64,000 nt of DNA from JBBSEX01 sp038239345 (GTDB lineage: Bacteria > Acidobacteriota > Terriglobia > Bryobacterales > Bryobacteraceae): the NCBI GenBank assembly GCA_038239345.1, contig JBBSEX010000015.1, positions 72,622 through 136,621 of the forward strand, written 5' to 3'. Both the position numbers and the translations under genes were made by a program. This document shows, piece after piece, positions 1 to 8,747 of the stretch. How positions within the stretch are numbered: position 1 is the first letter of the stretch; every line of letters starts with the position of its first letter. The notes under the pieces are model-generated. The model had not been told where the DNA came from. It searched no databases and saw nothing but the letters and a program-made list of their open reading frames with translations.

Positions 1-307
1 TCTCGGGCCGCACTACTGTCAAAACGAACCCAATTGCGATCACAGCGCGGAACAAGTCACTGACGATCATGATCCGCTTGCGATCCATCCGGTCCAGCAG
101 AACGCCCGCCAGCGGACCGGCCATCATCATCGGAATGGCGCGGGATAACATTACGCCTGTCACCACCATGCCCGATCCGGTCTTCGCCATCGCCAACCCG
201 AATACCGCGATGTTATTAAAGTTATCGCCGATTTCGCTAACGATCTGGCCCGTCCAGGTGTAGCGGTAATTTCGGTTCCGCCGCAGTAGCTGGACGAAGC
301 CCGCCAT
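1..307 (-). CDS. MFS transporter, N-terminal part (runs off left edge)
   Basis: About 102 codons from an ATG at 307 are visible before the edge. The start (residues NYRYTWTGQIVSEIGDNF) and the loop GVLLDRMDRKR after the second hydrophobic stretch match the major facilitator superfamily; the latter is the conserved motif A loop. The first helices read as hydrophobic stretches rich in Gly, Ala and Met. Substrate cannot be told; the N-terminus resembles the MFS_3 / enterobactin-exporter-like group. The start codon shares one base with the menC stop (TAATG), so it is probably translated with the menC-acetyltransferase-mazG run. Family assignment is firm, function is not. Confidence 0.75.
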   Translation of the reverse strand, partial: MAGFVQLLRRNRNYRYTWTGQIVSEIGDNFNNIAVFGLAMAKTGSGMVVTGVMLSRAIPMMMAGPLAGVLLDRMDRKRIMIVSDLFRAVIAIGFVLTVVRPE

Positions 308-1422
308 TAACTCAATTCATCCTTGCGGACCGTAATTTTGTCGAGGAAGCCGTGGTCGATCTCGTAGCCAAATCCGGCGTCATCGGTAATCGCAATCGTT
401 CCTTGCGTCGAGACTTCCACCGCCGGCCGGATCACATCGCGCGCCCAATAGCGCTTACTGGCCGACACGTCGCCCGGAAGCACGAAGTTGGGCAGCGTCG
501 ATAAAGCCACGTTATGGGCCCGCCCGATCCCCGACTCGAGCATCCCCCCGCACCACACCGGAACCTGATGCCGCTGGGCGATATCGTGGACCTGCCTGGC
601 CCCTAAAAATCCCCCAACGCGTCCCAACTTAATATTGATGATCCGGCAAGCTTGGATGCGAATGGCCTGCTCCGCTTGATGCGCCGAACGAATACACTCG
701 TCCAGGCAGATCGGCGTTTTCAACTTGGCTTGCAACTCCGCGTGATCGATGATCTCGTCATGCGCCAGCGGCTGCTCGATCATCATCAGATCGAACTCAT
801 CCAGCGCCCGCAGGCGATCGGCGTCGGCCAGAGTATAGGCGGAGTTGGCATCGGCCATCAGCGGGATCGAGGGAAAATTGCGCCGGACTTCGCGAATCAC
901 CTCCACGTCCCATCCGGGCTTGATCTTCATCTTGATCCGTTGATATCCGGCCTCGAGCTCGGTCTGAATTTTCTCAATCAAAATCGGCACGGTTTCCTGA
1001 ATGCCGATCGAAACGCCGCAAGGAATTTCGCGCCGCGCCCCACCACCGATGTGTTTCCAGAGTGGTAAGCCCGCCATGCGCGCTTCCAGATCCCAGACCG
1101 CCACTTCGAGTCCGCCACGGGCCATCAGATGTCCACGGATATGCGCGGTCCGCGCCGCCACCTGCTCTGCGGCGGCGAATTCGTAGTGCAGGACGCGGGG
1201 CGCGATGTAGTGTTTCAACAGTAACCAAGCCGACTCCGTCCATTCCTCGTTATAGAAAGGATTCTCGCCCGCCGTTACCTCGCCCCAACCAGAAATCCCG
1301 TCACCTTGCACCTCCACCACGACGATGTCGCGCTCGTAAGTCCGTCCGAAACTCGTCTCGAAGAAATGCACTAGCGGCATACGTAACTGCCGCAATATCA
1401 CGCGGTCTATTTTGATTCCCAT
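307..1422 (-). CDS. menC: o-succinylbenzoate synthase / N-acylamino acid racemase family
   Basis: Enolase-superfamily enzyme of 371 residues, full length for the family. An N-terminal capping domain (about 1-130) precedes a TIM barrel. The catalytic KMK lies at 164-166, metal ligands are D191 (DANSAY), E216 (IEQPL) and D241 (CLDE), and the second catalytic lysine is K265 (NIKLGRVGG). Family members make o-succinylbenzoate for menaquinone, racemise N-acylamino acids, or do both; sequence alone does not separate the two. Neighbours are an acetyltransferase upstream (16 bp overlap) and a transporter downstream. An acetyltransferase next to this family is a known pairing that favours N-acylamino acid racemisation, so the menaquinone role is not certain. 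Confidence 0.85.
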   Translation of the reverse strand: MGIKIDRVILRQLRMPLVHFFETSFGRTYERDIVVVEVQGDGISGWGEVTAGENPFYNEEWTESAWLLLKHYIAPRVLHYEFAAAEQVAARTAHIRGHLMARGGLEVAVWDLEARMAGLPLWKHIGGGARREIPCGVSIGIQETVPILIEKIQTELEAGYQRIKMKIKPGWDVEVIREVRRNFPSIPLMADANSAYTLADADRLRALDEFDLMMIEQPLAHDEIIDHAELQAKLKTPICLDECIRSAHQAEQAIRIQACRIINIKLGRVGGFLGARQVHDIAQRHQVPVWCGGMLESGIGRAHNVALSTLPNFVLPGDVSASKRYWARDVIRPAVEVSTQGTIAITDDAGFGYEIDHGFLDKITVRKDELS

Positions 1423-2141
1423 TTGCCTAGTAGGTACGTCCCCGCCTCGGTGGAGCGCTCGAATCCAATCACCGCCAGCCCCTTGTCGAAGTATTCCAGA
1501 AATTGTTCGCTCACTCGCTTTTGAATGTCTCGCGCCTGCGGCGGATTACTATGACGCAAAGTGGCGATTTGGGCGGGTACGGCGATGCGAGCGCCGGCCT
1601 CGGCACGGAGCCCAGGATCTCCGCTCAATAACGAAGCAACGCGGGCACTGGAAATCCACCATTCGGCCACGCATCGATCGGTAGGCAAGCTGCCGTGCAA
1701 GGGGCTGCTGGTGGTGCCGTATTGATTGACGATGAAGCGGCGCACGATTGCGCCCAAGCGCTCGATATTGAAGTAGGCATTTTTAATTTCCAACGGATCG
1801 AAGGTCCACTCGATCAGTGGAATGCCGCGCGATACCGCCTCGGTGCGTTGCGCCAGTTTCAAAATCCGGCCCACGCCGGCATTGCGATACTCGGCCAGGA
1901 CGCCCATCATATGGCTATGCAGATAGCTGCTGGGGCCGGGTTTGATACCGGGAATCGCCACCAGAAATCCCACCATGCGATCTCGGTCGTAGGCGCCGAA
2001 CGCCTGGCCGCCCACCTTGCTTGCGACGACGAAGAGCCTCACCGGCAAAAGGTCGATATCTTCGAATCCCCAGATTGTTTTTTGAAGTTGGACTGCTTCC
2101 TCAAATTCCGCCTGGCCACTAAGTGCGCGAACGTCGATCAA
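1407..2141 (-). CDS. GNAT-superfamily acetyltransferase
   Basis: Predicted acetyltransferase of about 244 residues. The segment with MVGFLVAIPG followed by the SHMMGVLAEYRNAGVGRILK block is the GNAT acetyl-CoA binding region (R/Q-x-x-G-x-G/A type). The best start is a TTG at 2141: it overlaps the original mazG stop as TTGA and begins IDVRALSGQ, where family similarity seems to begin. The same frame is open to an ATG at 2261, but those 40 extra residues are only the antisense-like shadow of the mazG frame. The 3' end overlaps menC by 16 bp. Substrate unknown; the menC neighbour suggests an amino acid or its N-acyl derivative. Confidence 0.75.
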   Translation of the reverse strand: MIDVRALSGQAEFEEAVQLQKTIWGFEDIDLLPVRLFVVASKVGGQAFGAYDRDRMVGFLVAIPGIKPGPSSYLHSHMMGVLAEYRNAGVGRILKLAQRTEAVSRGIPLIEWTFDPLEIKNAYFNIERLGAIVRRFIVNQYGTTSSPLHGSLPTDRCVAEWWISSARVASLLSGDPGLRAEAGARIAVPAQIATLRHSNPPQARDIQKRVSEQFLEYFDKGLAVIGFERSTEAGTYLLGKWESK

Positions 2142-2943
2142 GCTTTTTGTTTGGCTTCCTGCCACAGCTTCTCCATTTCCCCGAGGTCGCATCACCGGGC
2201 GTCTTACCTGCCTGCCGCAAGCTTTCTTCGACATGCCCGAAGCGGTAGCGAAACTTGGCATTGGTACGGCGCAACGCTTGCTCCGGATCCACCCGTAAAA
2301 AGCGCGCCATGTTCACGATGACGAACAACAGGTCGCCCAACTCGCCCTCGATGTCAGCCTGCACCGCGGTGGATCGCGCTTCTTTCAGTTCGCCCAATTC
2401 CTCATGCAGCTTGTCGATTACCTGCTCTACAGTTTCCCAATCGAATCCGGCTGTCGCTGCCCGCGAGCTGATTTTTTGCGCTTCCACCAGGGCCGGCACG
2501 GAACGCGGAATGCTGTCAAGCATCCCCTTTTCCACGTGGCCTTTTTTTCGTTTCTCTTCGGCTTTGATTTCGTCCCAGCGGCGCTTGACATCCGCGGACG
2601 TATGCGCAATCGCTTGCTGAAAGATGTGAGGATGGCGGCGAACCAGTTTTTCGTTGATTGCATCGAGCGAATTCTCGATGCGAAACCGTCCCTCATCGGA
2701 AGCCATTTGGGCCAGAAAAACGGGCTGCAACAGCAAGTCGCCCAGTTCTTCGCTAAGGCCTTCCCAATCGCGAAGATCGATTGCTTCCAGCACTTCGTAG
2801 CTCTCTTCCAGCAGGTAGGCTTTCAGCGAATCGAAGGTCTGCTCGCGGTCCCAAGGACATCCATCCGGGGCGCGAAGCCTCGCCATAATTTCCACCAGCC
2901 GCTGGAATTTTTCTCCGGCGGACTCGCTAGGTTCTGCTGCCAT
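2119..2943 (-). CDS. mazG: nucleoside triphosphate pyrophosphohydrolase MazG, C-terminus frameshifted
   Basis: House-cleaning enzyme that hydrolyses NTPs to NMP and pyrophosphate. Two MazG-type helical repeats are visible: the first with DGCPWDREQTFDSLKAYLLEE and EELGDLLLQ, the second with LHEELGELKEA and EGELGDLLFVIVNMARF; the acidic clusters bind Mg2+. From about position 2186 the reading frame gives SGKWRSCGRKPNKK, whereas the frame shifted by one base gives LGEMEKLWQEAKQKA and a TGA at 2140-2138, which is the expected family C-terminus. One C missing from a CCC run explains this. The catalytic part is complete, so the product may still work. First gene of the minus-strand group running to position 1. 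Confidence 0.85.
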   Translation of the reverse strand: MAAEPSESAGEKFQRLVEIMARLRAPDGCPWDREQTFDSLKAYLLEESYEVLEAIDLRDWEGLSEELGDLLLQPVFLAQMASDEGRFRIENSLDAINEKLVRRHPHIFQQAIAHTSADVKRRWDEIKAEEKRKKGHVEKGMLDSIPRSVPALVEAQKISSRAATAGFDWETVEQVIDKLHEELGELKEARSTAVQADIEGELGDLLFVIVNMARFLRVDPEQALRRTNAKFRYRFGHVEESLRQAGKTPGDATSGKWRSCGRKPNKKLDRRSRT

Positions 2944-3017
2944 TGGGGTACAGGAAGAGATCGAAAGATCTGTACTGCCAGAGTATCACGCGGTCGGCGG
3001 GCGGCAGCTGGGGAGCC

Positions 3018-4799
3018 CTAGCGAATCATCCACGGCGATTGCACCCAGCCTAATGAAACGCCAGTCATGATCAGTCCCGCGCAAAGGACGAAGCCTGCCG
3101 ATGCCACGGGAACCCAGCGAAAGAATCCGCCAAAGCGCGAGCCTGCGCCCGACGGCAGCAACCGCTTGGCATACAATACAAGAACTCCAATCAGCATCAA
3201 GACCAAGGCCAAGCCGAGGCTAAACGACACGAGCAGCACTAATCCCAGAGCCACCCTGCCAAGAGCAATCGCGCCCAACAACAGAACCAGAGCAGACTCG
3301 CAAGGCACTAACCCGCCGCTCGCGCCCAGTGCGACCAACCCAGCCCAGGAGATCTCTTCGGGCATGTGACTATGGCCGCCAGGCCCGTGATCGTGACCGT
3401 GGCTATGCGAATGGGAATGATCGGCAGCATGACTGTGCGTGGCCGCGACACCGTGATCGTGAGTATGCGGATGATCATGCGCATGGCTATGGGCGACCGC
3501 GTGATCGTGCGTGTGGGTGGCGGCGTGAACGTGATCATGTGTGTGGTCCTGCGTATGGGCCGTTACGGCGTGAGCATGAGCGTGATCGTGCGAATGGCTG
3601 TGATCATGATCATGGGAATGCCCGTGCGAATGCCCGTGAGAATGATCATGACTATGCCCGTGCGAAGGCGAGTGCGAGTGTCCGCCATGCCGCAGCCGGC
3701 CATATAACATCCAGCCGCCAATCGCCACGATGCTCAATCCGGAGATGACTTCCAGCCCCTGGGTCAACCTTTCAGGCATGATGAAGCGAAACAGAAACAG
3801 CGTCGCCAAGCCCAGCGCGAATACCGAAATCGTGTGCGTGAACGTAACCATCGCCCCGAGGAATAGCGCATGTTTCAACGTTCCGCGAGAACCAACCAGA
3901 TAAGCGGCGACAATCGTTTTGCCATGGCCGGGAGTCAATGCATGAGCCGCTCCCAAAACAAACGCGGCGCACAGCGCGACGAAGATCATCCACGGAGTTA
4001 GTTCACGCTGGCTAAGAAAATTGGAAAGAAAATCTCCGCGAACTACGGCGCCCCCGGGTGCGGCCTGGGCCGTCCGTGTGGCGGGAGAAACGGTTCCCGA
4101 CGTTTTCGGCTGCTCGATCGCGCTGATCCTAGGCGCGGCGGGTTTCGATACCCCGGGCAGGCGAGCATTCTCCTGCTTGGCCTGTAACGCGGGGGTCACC
4201 ATCCAACTGAGTTCGGCGCGTACATCCTGGGGCGGCGCCACCCTCGGGTCGGCCGGATATTGCGTTAATGCCTGGCTCGCATCGCGGCTTCCTTGACTGG
4301 CCGCCTGCAGACCCACGCCCTCGGTGGATTGAATTACGATTTCTTTCCAGCCCGCTCTGTCCGGATAATTCAAATCTTCCAGCCCCAGCTTACCGCCCGT
4401 AGCCTCAAGATGCGCCTGTGTCGTGATGCGTAGAATTGGCAGATTCCCCGCTCCGTCGGCAATCACCAGTTCCGCCCGATCGAAAAGCAAGGAAGCTGGC
4501 TTGCCGTTTATCGTCAAATGCAGTCCGTTCAGCCACGACTTAGCCTGCTGGCCGGCCTTGCGATCTAATTCCGCCCGCGCGCTCGACTTCTCCAGCTTCC
4601 AGTCGCGAAGCAATTCAAATGTGGGAATTTCCGCTAAATCCAGCGCATATTCCAACTGAATACGATCCGGATGGACCACCAATCGAGAGTAATGGCTGAC
4701 GCTGAAGTTCCCCATGGGATGCGCCCACAGTGAGAATGGCGACGCAAAACATAGCGGCACGATCGCTACAATCTTGCAAAAACGCTGGAAAATGAACAT
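3018..4799 (-). CDS. NicO-family nickel/cobalt transporter with very long His-rich loop
   Basis: A 593-residue membrane protein. After a signal-like N-terminus comes a soluble domain to about residue 255, then membrane segments. The NicO/RcnA signature HALTPGHGKT lies near residue 288. Residues about 370-480 are a loop made almost entirely of His, Asp, Ser and Ala (repeated HSHDH-like units), followed by further helices with CESALVLLLG. NicO proteins move Ni2+ or Co2+ across the inner membrane; direction (import or efflux) is not deducible, and the His loop suggests metal buffering. A nickel-iron hydrogenase lies 50 kb away in the same window, giving a possible client. It stands alone between mazG and the divergent DUF4331 gene. 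Confidence 0.8.
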   Translation of the reverse strand: MFIFQRFCKIVAIVPLCFASPFSLWAHPMGNFSVSHYSRLVVHPDRIQLEYALDLAEIPTFELLRDWKLEKSSARAELDRKAGQQAKSWLNGLHLTINGKPASLLFDRAELVIADGAGNLPILRITTQAHLEATGGKLGLEDLNYPDRAGWKEIVIQSTEGVGLQAASQGSRDASQALTQYPADPRVAPPQDVRAELSWMVTPALQAKQENARLPGVSKPAAPRISAIEQPKTSGTVSPATRTAQAAPGGAVVRGDFLSNFLSQRELTPWMIFVALCAAFVLGAAHALTPGHGKTIVAAYLVGSRGTLKHALFLGAMVTFTHTISVFALGLATLFLFRFIMPERLTQGLEVISGLSIVAIGGWMLYGRLRHGGHSHSPSHGHSHDHSHGHSHGHSHDHDHSHSHDHAHAHAVTAHTQDHTHDHVHAATHTHDHAVAHSHAHDHPHTHDHGVAATHSHAADHSHSHSHGHDHGPGGHSHMPEEISWAGLVALGASGGLVPCESALVLLLGAIALGRVALGLVLLVSFSLGLALVLMLIGVLVLYAKRLLPSGAGSRFGGFFRWVPVASAGFVLCAGLIMTGVSLGWVQSPWMIR

Positions 4800-4962
4800 G
4801 TGGAGTCCCTTTTAAGGTGCGGCGGAATCTTTTGGCTCTGAACTCGTCCATGGATGGTACGCAACCGGATCAAGAGATGGATTGCGTGGTCGAAGTACTT
4901 CACAAATAAGATCCGATTTCTCGTTTCAACCGTATCCATTATTGCCAAAGTTTCAAATCTCC

Positions 4963-4970
4963 AGGAGGGG
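4963..4970 (+). promoter_or_regulatory. strong ribosome binding site for the DUF4331 gene
   Basis: AGGAGGGG lies 3 bases before the ATG at 4974. It decides the start: an upstream in-frame ATG at 4854 would add 40 residues without a signal peptide, whereas 4974 gives a clean signal sequence. Confidence 0.6.
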
Positions 4971-4973
4971 AAT

Positions 4974-6407
4974 ATGAACTTACAGCTCGCACGCTCCGCG
5001 TCAGTACTGTTACTCGCTGCCGCTTCCGCGTTCGCCGCCAGTCATAGAAATGGTCCTTTGCTTCTCGAAGACCAGACGGCGAACCTCAATGATTTTTACA
5101 TTTTCAGAAGCTACGAACAAGGCAAAAGCGATCGCCTTGTAATGAGCATGAGCACGCAAGGATTTCAGGTTCCCGACAACGGTCCCAGCTATTACAAGTT
5201 TTCGGACAGCGTCGCCTATCGCTTCAACGTGAATAATTCACGTGGACTCGACGGCAACGCCGACCTGCAAATCGATCTGGTTTTCCATACCACCCTGCGC
5301 CCGAATCCCACCTTCGTTTCCTATTTCGGAACCATCGACAACATCGATAGCACTGGAATCTTTCTGTACCAGTTCTATACCGTGATCGTCCGCAACTACC
5401 GCACCGGACAAACAACCACCTTTGAAACCGACAAGAACGGACACAAGCTATCCGTCGCGCCACCCAACCTCGGCCCGAAATCGATGCCGAACTATGAGGC
5501 GGCGCTGGGTCAGCCTTCCGTGTTCGAGCTCAGCAACGGCATGCGAATTTTCGCCGGCCCGCGCGACGACGCCTTCTATTTCGATAGCGGCGCGACATTC
5601 GACACCTTGAACTTTCGCGCGCCCGCACCGGTCCTCGCCGGTGGAGCCGACGCCGGTCCAGGCGCCGCCGCTCCGGCCGCGATCGATGGATTCGCCGGTT
5701 ACAACATCAGCCTGATCGCAATCGAGATGCCGATCACGATGGCCACCGCCAGCGGCACGGCCCCTACCGATCCGAAGGATCCGAACGCCAAGATCGGCGC
5801 ATGGGCCACCACGCTGCGCCAGGTAATCACGCTCCGTCCGAGCCCCGCGGCCGACCAGAGTTTTGGCGATTATGTACAGGTAGATCGCGTTGGCAATCCC
5901 CTTACTGTGGAACTGCTGATCCCGCTTCCAATGAAAGATTACTGGAATCGCTCACGCCCCTCCGACGACGCGCAATTCGCTCAGTTCATCTCCGATCCGT
6001 TTCTGGTGTCGGGCATCCTGAAAGGCGTCTTCATGTTGAATACCGCTCCCGCGCCACGGGCCGACCTGCTTGGTGTGTACGTGCCGGATATTACCCGCAT
6101 TGACCTGACCACGCCCCCGACGCCCCTGGCATCACAGAGCCGTCTTGGACCGCTGGGCGGCGATAACGCCGGCTGGCCTTTCGGTGGACGCCGCCCGAAC
6201 GACGATGTTGTCGATATCGGCCTGCGCGCCGCGGCTGGTGTCTTAGTTCCTGGATTTACGACGCAACCGCCGCTGGGCGATGGTGTCAATTCCAACGACA
6301 TCCCGACCCTTGACCACTTCCCCTTCCACGCTCCGCCGCACGCCGGTTATCGTCATAGCCAAATCGACGGAACCAACGGCCGCGGAATGAAAACCACCGG
6401 CCAGTAA
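4974..6407 (+). CDS. DUF4331 family secreted protein
   Basis: A 477-residue exported protein of unknown function. The signal peptide is about 1-22 (ending AASAFAAS). The mature start SHRNGPLLLEDQTANLNDFYIF matches the DUF4331 start, where S/DHRxxP and an A-D-x-x-D-x-Y/F motif recur. The rest is rich in beta-type sequence with no obvious catalytic motif or membrane anchor. It is followed after 59 bp by a secreted TPR protein and then a HEAT-repeat protein in the same direction, so the three probably form a unit of exported scaffold-like proteins. The strong ribosome binding site suggests abundant product. Confidence 0.75.
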   Translation: MNLQLARSASVLLLAAASAFAASHRNGPLLLEDQTANLNDFYIFRSYEQGKSDRLVMSMSTQGFQVPDNGPSYYKFSDSVAYRFNVNNSRGLDGNADLQIDLVFHTTLRPNPTFVSYFGTIDNIDSTGIFLYQFYTVIVRNYRTGQTTTFETDKNGHKLSVAPPNLGPKSMPNYEAALGQPSVFELSNGMRIFAGPRDDAFYFDSGATFDTLNFRAPAPVLAGGADAGPGAAAPAAIDGFAGYNISLIAIEMPITMATASGTAPTDPKDPNAKIGAWATTLRQVITLRPSPAADQSFGDYVQVDRVGNPLTVELLIPLPMKDYWNRSRPSDDAQFAQFISDPFLVSGILKGVFMLNTAPAPRADLLGVYVPDITRIDLTTPPTPLASQSRLGPLGGDNAGWPFGGRRPNDDVVDIGLRAAAGVLVPGFTTQPPLGDGVNSNDIPTLDHFPFHAPPHAGYRHSQIDGTNGRGMKTTGQ

Positions 6408-6466
6408 TTACGATTCGAGCGGGTGCGACTCCGGTTTCGCCCGCTCGGATTTGCGTCAGGAGACCT

Positions 6467-7678
6467 ATGAAGAAACTTATGATCGCTGCCGTACCGATGT
6501 TCGTTCTAGTATTGATAACCGCCACGGCCTTCGGCGAAGATCGCGTAATATCCGCGCTGCGAGACAAAGCCCTGGCCGAACAGGCAACTCGCCTTCGGAC
6601 TGACGACCGGATCGCGTTCTATGTCGCCCTGGTCAAAGCCCAGCCGGAAACCCTGCAATATCAGGTTCTGCTAGCCGGCACCTACATTCAGAAGATGCGC
6701 GAGACCACAGATTTCAGCTATATCGACCGCGCGGAAAAGCTGCTGCAAGCCGTGCTCGACGCCGATAGCTCTCAGTACGATGCCCTGCGCCTGAGGACGG
6801 AAACGGAACTGGAGCGGCATAACTTCAAGAAGGTAGCGCAGGACTCGATGCATCTGGCCGAAATCGCGCCAGCCGACTCCTGGAATTGGGGCACGCTAGG
6901 CGACGCCTATATCGAATTGGGCGACTACGACAAAGCCGCCGATGCCTATCAACGCATGATGAACTTGCGGCCCGATCTGGCGAGCTATAATCGCGCCGCC
7001 CATTACCGCTTTTTGAACAACGACATGAAGGGCGCCATAGAGATTATGAAGCTGGCCATCACGGCCGGCAGCACGGCGCCGGAAAACATCGCCTGGTGCT
7101 GGGTAGAGTTGGGCGCTTACTATCTAAAGTCCGGCCAACTGGATCTCGCCGGGAAAGCGTATACCAGCGCGACCCAGACGTTCCCCAATTACCATCCGGC
7201 ATTCGCGGGAATGGGGAAAGTATACGCGGCCAAAGGGGACATCGGCAGAGCGATCGATAGTTACACCCGGGCCCAGTCCATTACGCCACTGCCCGATTAT
7301 GCAGCAGCGCTGTATGACCTCTACCTCGCCGCCAAGCAGCCGGCTGAAGCGGGCAAACAAAAGCAGCTGATTGAAACCATCGACACACTGGCGAAAGCCA
7401 ATGGCGAGAAGGTGAATCGTAACCTGGCGATCATTTATGCCGATCACGATTGGCATCTGGATCGTGCCTTGGAATTGGCCACGGCCGAGCTCGAATATCG
7501 CAAGGATGTTTATACCTACGACGCTCTGGGATGGGTGCTGTACAAAAACAAGCGCTACGGCGAGGCCGCGAAAGCAATGGAACTTGCGCTGAAACTGAAG
7601 ACGCCAGAGCCGGGTTTCCAGGCCCATGCGCGGCTGATTAACGAATCGTTTGCGGTTAGCGAGAACAAGGTCAAATAA
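6467..7678 (+). CDS. secreted tetratricopeptide repeat protein
   Basis: A 403-residue protein with signal peptide 1-23 (ending ATAFG) and preceded by an AGGAG site. TPR units are visible from about residue 40 to the end, for example WGTLGDAYIELGDYDKAADA, GAYYLKSGQLDLAGKAY and GKVYAAKGDIGRAIDSY. These helical hairpins form protein-binding superhelices; no enzymatic domain is present. It sits between the DUF4331 gene and a HEAT-repeat gene whose ATG follows one base after its stop, so the two downstream genes are almost certainly co-translated. Likely periplasmic; partner unknown, with DUF4331 the natural candidate. Confidence 0.75.
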   Translation: MKKLMIAAVPMFVLVLITATAFGEDRVISALRDKALAEQATRLRTDDRIAFYVALVKAQPETLQYQVLLAGTYIQKMRETTDFSYIDRAEKLLQAVLDADSSQYDALRLRTETELERHNFKKVAQDSMHLAEIAPADSWNWGTLGDAYIELGDYDKAADAYQRMMNLRPDLASYNRAAHYRFLNNDMKGAIEIMKLAITAGSTAPENIAWCWVELGAYYLKSGQLDLAGKAYTSATQTFPNYHPAFAGMGKVYAAKGDIGRAIDSYTRAQSITPLPDYAAALYDLYLAAKQPAEAGKQKQLIETIDTLAKANGEKVNRNLAIIYADHDWHLDRALELATAELEYRKDVYTYDALGWVLYKNKRYGEAAKAMELALKLKTPEPGFQAHARLINESFAVSENKVK

Positions 7679-7679
7679 T

Positions 7680-8426
7680 ATGCGATTCTTCTCACTCTGT
7701 ATGTTCGCGATATCTCTGAGCGCCGCCGACACCCCCGCGGCCCGAATGTTCGATGCGAAGCTTAACGAGGCACAGCGCAACGACGCCTGCTTTGCTTTGC
7801 GGGGCGACAAATCGCCGGAAACCTTGCAGGCAATGCGGCGCGGCTTGGGTTTGGAAATGTTGCGCGGTTGTGCCGGCCGCAATCTGGAAGTCGCCGCTGC
7901 GTCGGCCGAACTGCTGGATGCGATGAAGGATCCGGCGCCTGAAGTTCGCGCTTCCGCCGTGCGCCACCTGGGAGCGCTGCAGAATCCGGAATTTTTGCCG
8001 CTGATCGCTGCCGCGGCCGAAGATCCTAACCTGCTGGTGGCAACCAACGCCATCAATGGCCTGGTTGGTTACGAGGATCGTAGTGCTCTTCCCTACCTGG
8101 AAAAGATCGCGCCCAGGGGCGGAATTTTGGGAATTCTCAGTCTGGACCGCGCTGCCCAAATTGACCCGCTGGCGTCCTTGCGGATCGCCCGAAAACTGCT
8201 CGCTAGCAGCAGTGAGGCTACCGATCGAGTTGTCGCCTTGCGCATCATCGCGGAAAACGGAGACGCTTCCGATCTTCCAGCATTGCGAGTCATCGCGGCT
8301 ACGAAAACAGAGCCGGCTATACCCCAGCGCGGCTTTGGCTTGATGCCAACTATCGACCTTGGGCGCGCGGCCCGAAGCTCCATTCAGCAGATAGAAAAAC
8401 GCACCGAACACTCGGCGATGCGCTAA
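7680..8426 (+). CDS. HEAT-repeat protein, exported
   Basis: A 248-residue protein starting at the ATG one base after the TPR gene stop; an in-frame ATG at 7650 would lie inside the upstream gene and lacks a signal. Residues 1-16 are a short signal-like sequence. HEAT or PBS-lyase-type repeats follow: DPAPEVRASAVRHLGAL, LPLIAAAAEDPNLLVATNAI and a later SEATDRVVALRIIAENG. Such repeats make a scaffold for protein binding. No cofactor-binding or catalytic residues are seen. The tight junction with the TPR gene points to a joint role. Confidence 0.65.
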   Translation: MRFFSLCMFAISLSAADTPAARMFDAKLNEAQRNDACFALRGDKSPETLQAMRRGLGLEMLRGCAGRNLEVAAASAELLDAMKDPAPEVRASAVRHLGALQNPEFLPLIAAAAEDPNLLVATNAINGLVGYEDRSALPYLEKIAPRGGILGILSLDRAAQIDPLASLRIARKLLASSSEATDRVVALRIIAENGDASDLPALRVIAATKTEPAIPQRGFGLMPTIDLGRAARSSIQQIEKRTEHSAMR

Positions 8427-8435
8427 CTTCTTAGG

Positions 8436-8747
8436 TTGAACATCCGATCGCTTCTAATCGTCAGCACGCTCGTCATGATTTGTTTTGCCGCCCTGACGGC
8501 AGTTGCCGGGCCAAAGCGCGAAGGTGATCTGCCCGACAACCTCCAAAGTCCAGTAATTGCCGCTGAACTAGTGCGGACATCCGCGGAGACCGTACGTGTT
8601 TACGGGCTTACTCACGATGATGATTTTACGCGTTCGCTGCGCCGCAATACCTTCCTTGATTTCGGCTTGATTGCCGGTTACTCACTCAACCTGTTCCTGC
8701 TTGGGCGGCTGCTCGGGGAAAGTTTGGAACGCTCGTCATGGTTCTAG
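8436..8747 (+). CDS. small membrane protein, upstream part of a probably frameshifted gene
   Basis: Starts at a TTG 9 bases after the HEAT gene. Residues 1-25 are a hydrophobic signal/anchor, and a second hydrophobic stretch (DFGLIAGYSLNLFLLG) sits near the end. The frame stops at TAG 8745-8747. The next frame continues without a break in character (LAPIAALCDVIENFGIL), so the two were probably one gene of about 229 residues: adding one T to the TT at 8742-8743 turns the stop into Leu and joins them. Unknown family; the CDVIEN-type segment recurs in small integral membrane proteins I associate with Acidobacteria, from memory. Confidence 0.5.
   Translation: MNIRSLLIVSTLVMICFAALTAVAGPKREGDLPDNLQSPVIAAELVRTSAETVRVYGLTHDDDFTRSLRRNTFLDFGLIAGYSLNLFLLGRLLGESLERSSWF

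Noticed and set aside
2142..2261. 40-residue N-terminal extension of the acetyltransferase frame
   Set aside because: It is only the frame left open inside mazG after the one-base loss; the TTG at 2141 overlapping the natural mazG stop is the better start.
3363..3748. Long open frames on the plus strand opposite the His-rich loop, and repeat-like DNA suggesting a CRISPR array
   Set aside because: Repeats are short, irregular and in phase with codons of the transporter; no spacer pattern. Opposite-strand frames follow from the biased His/Asp codons.
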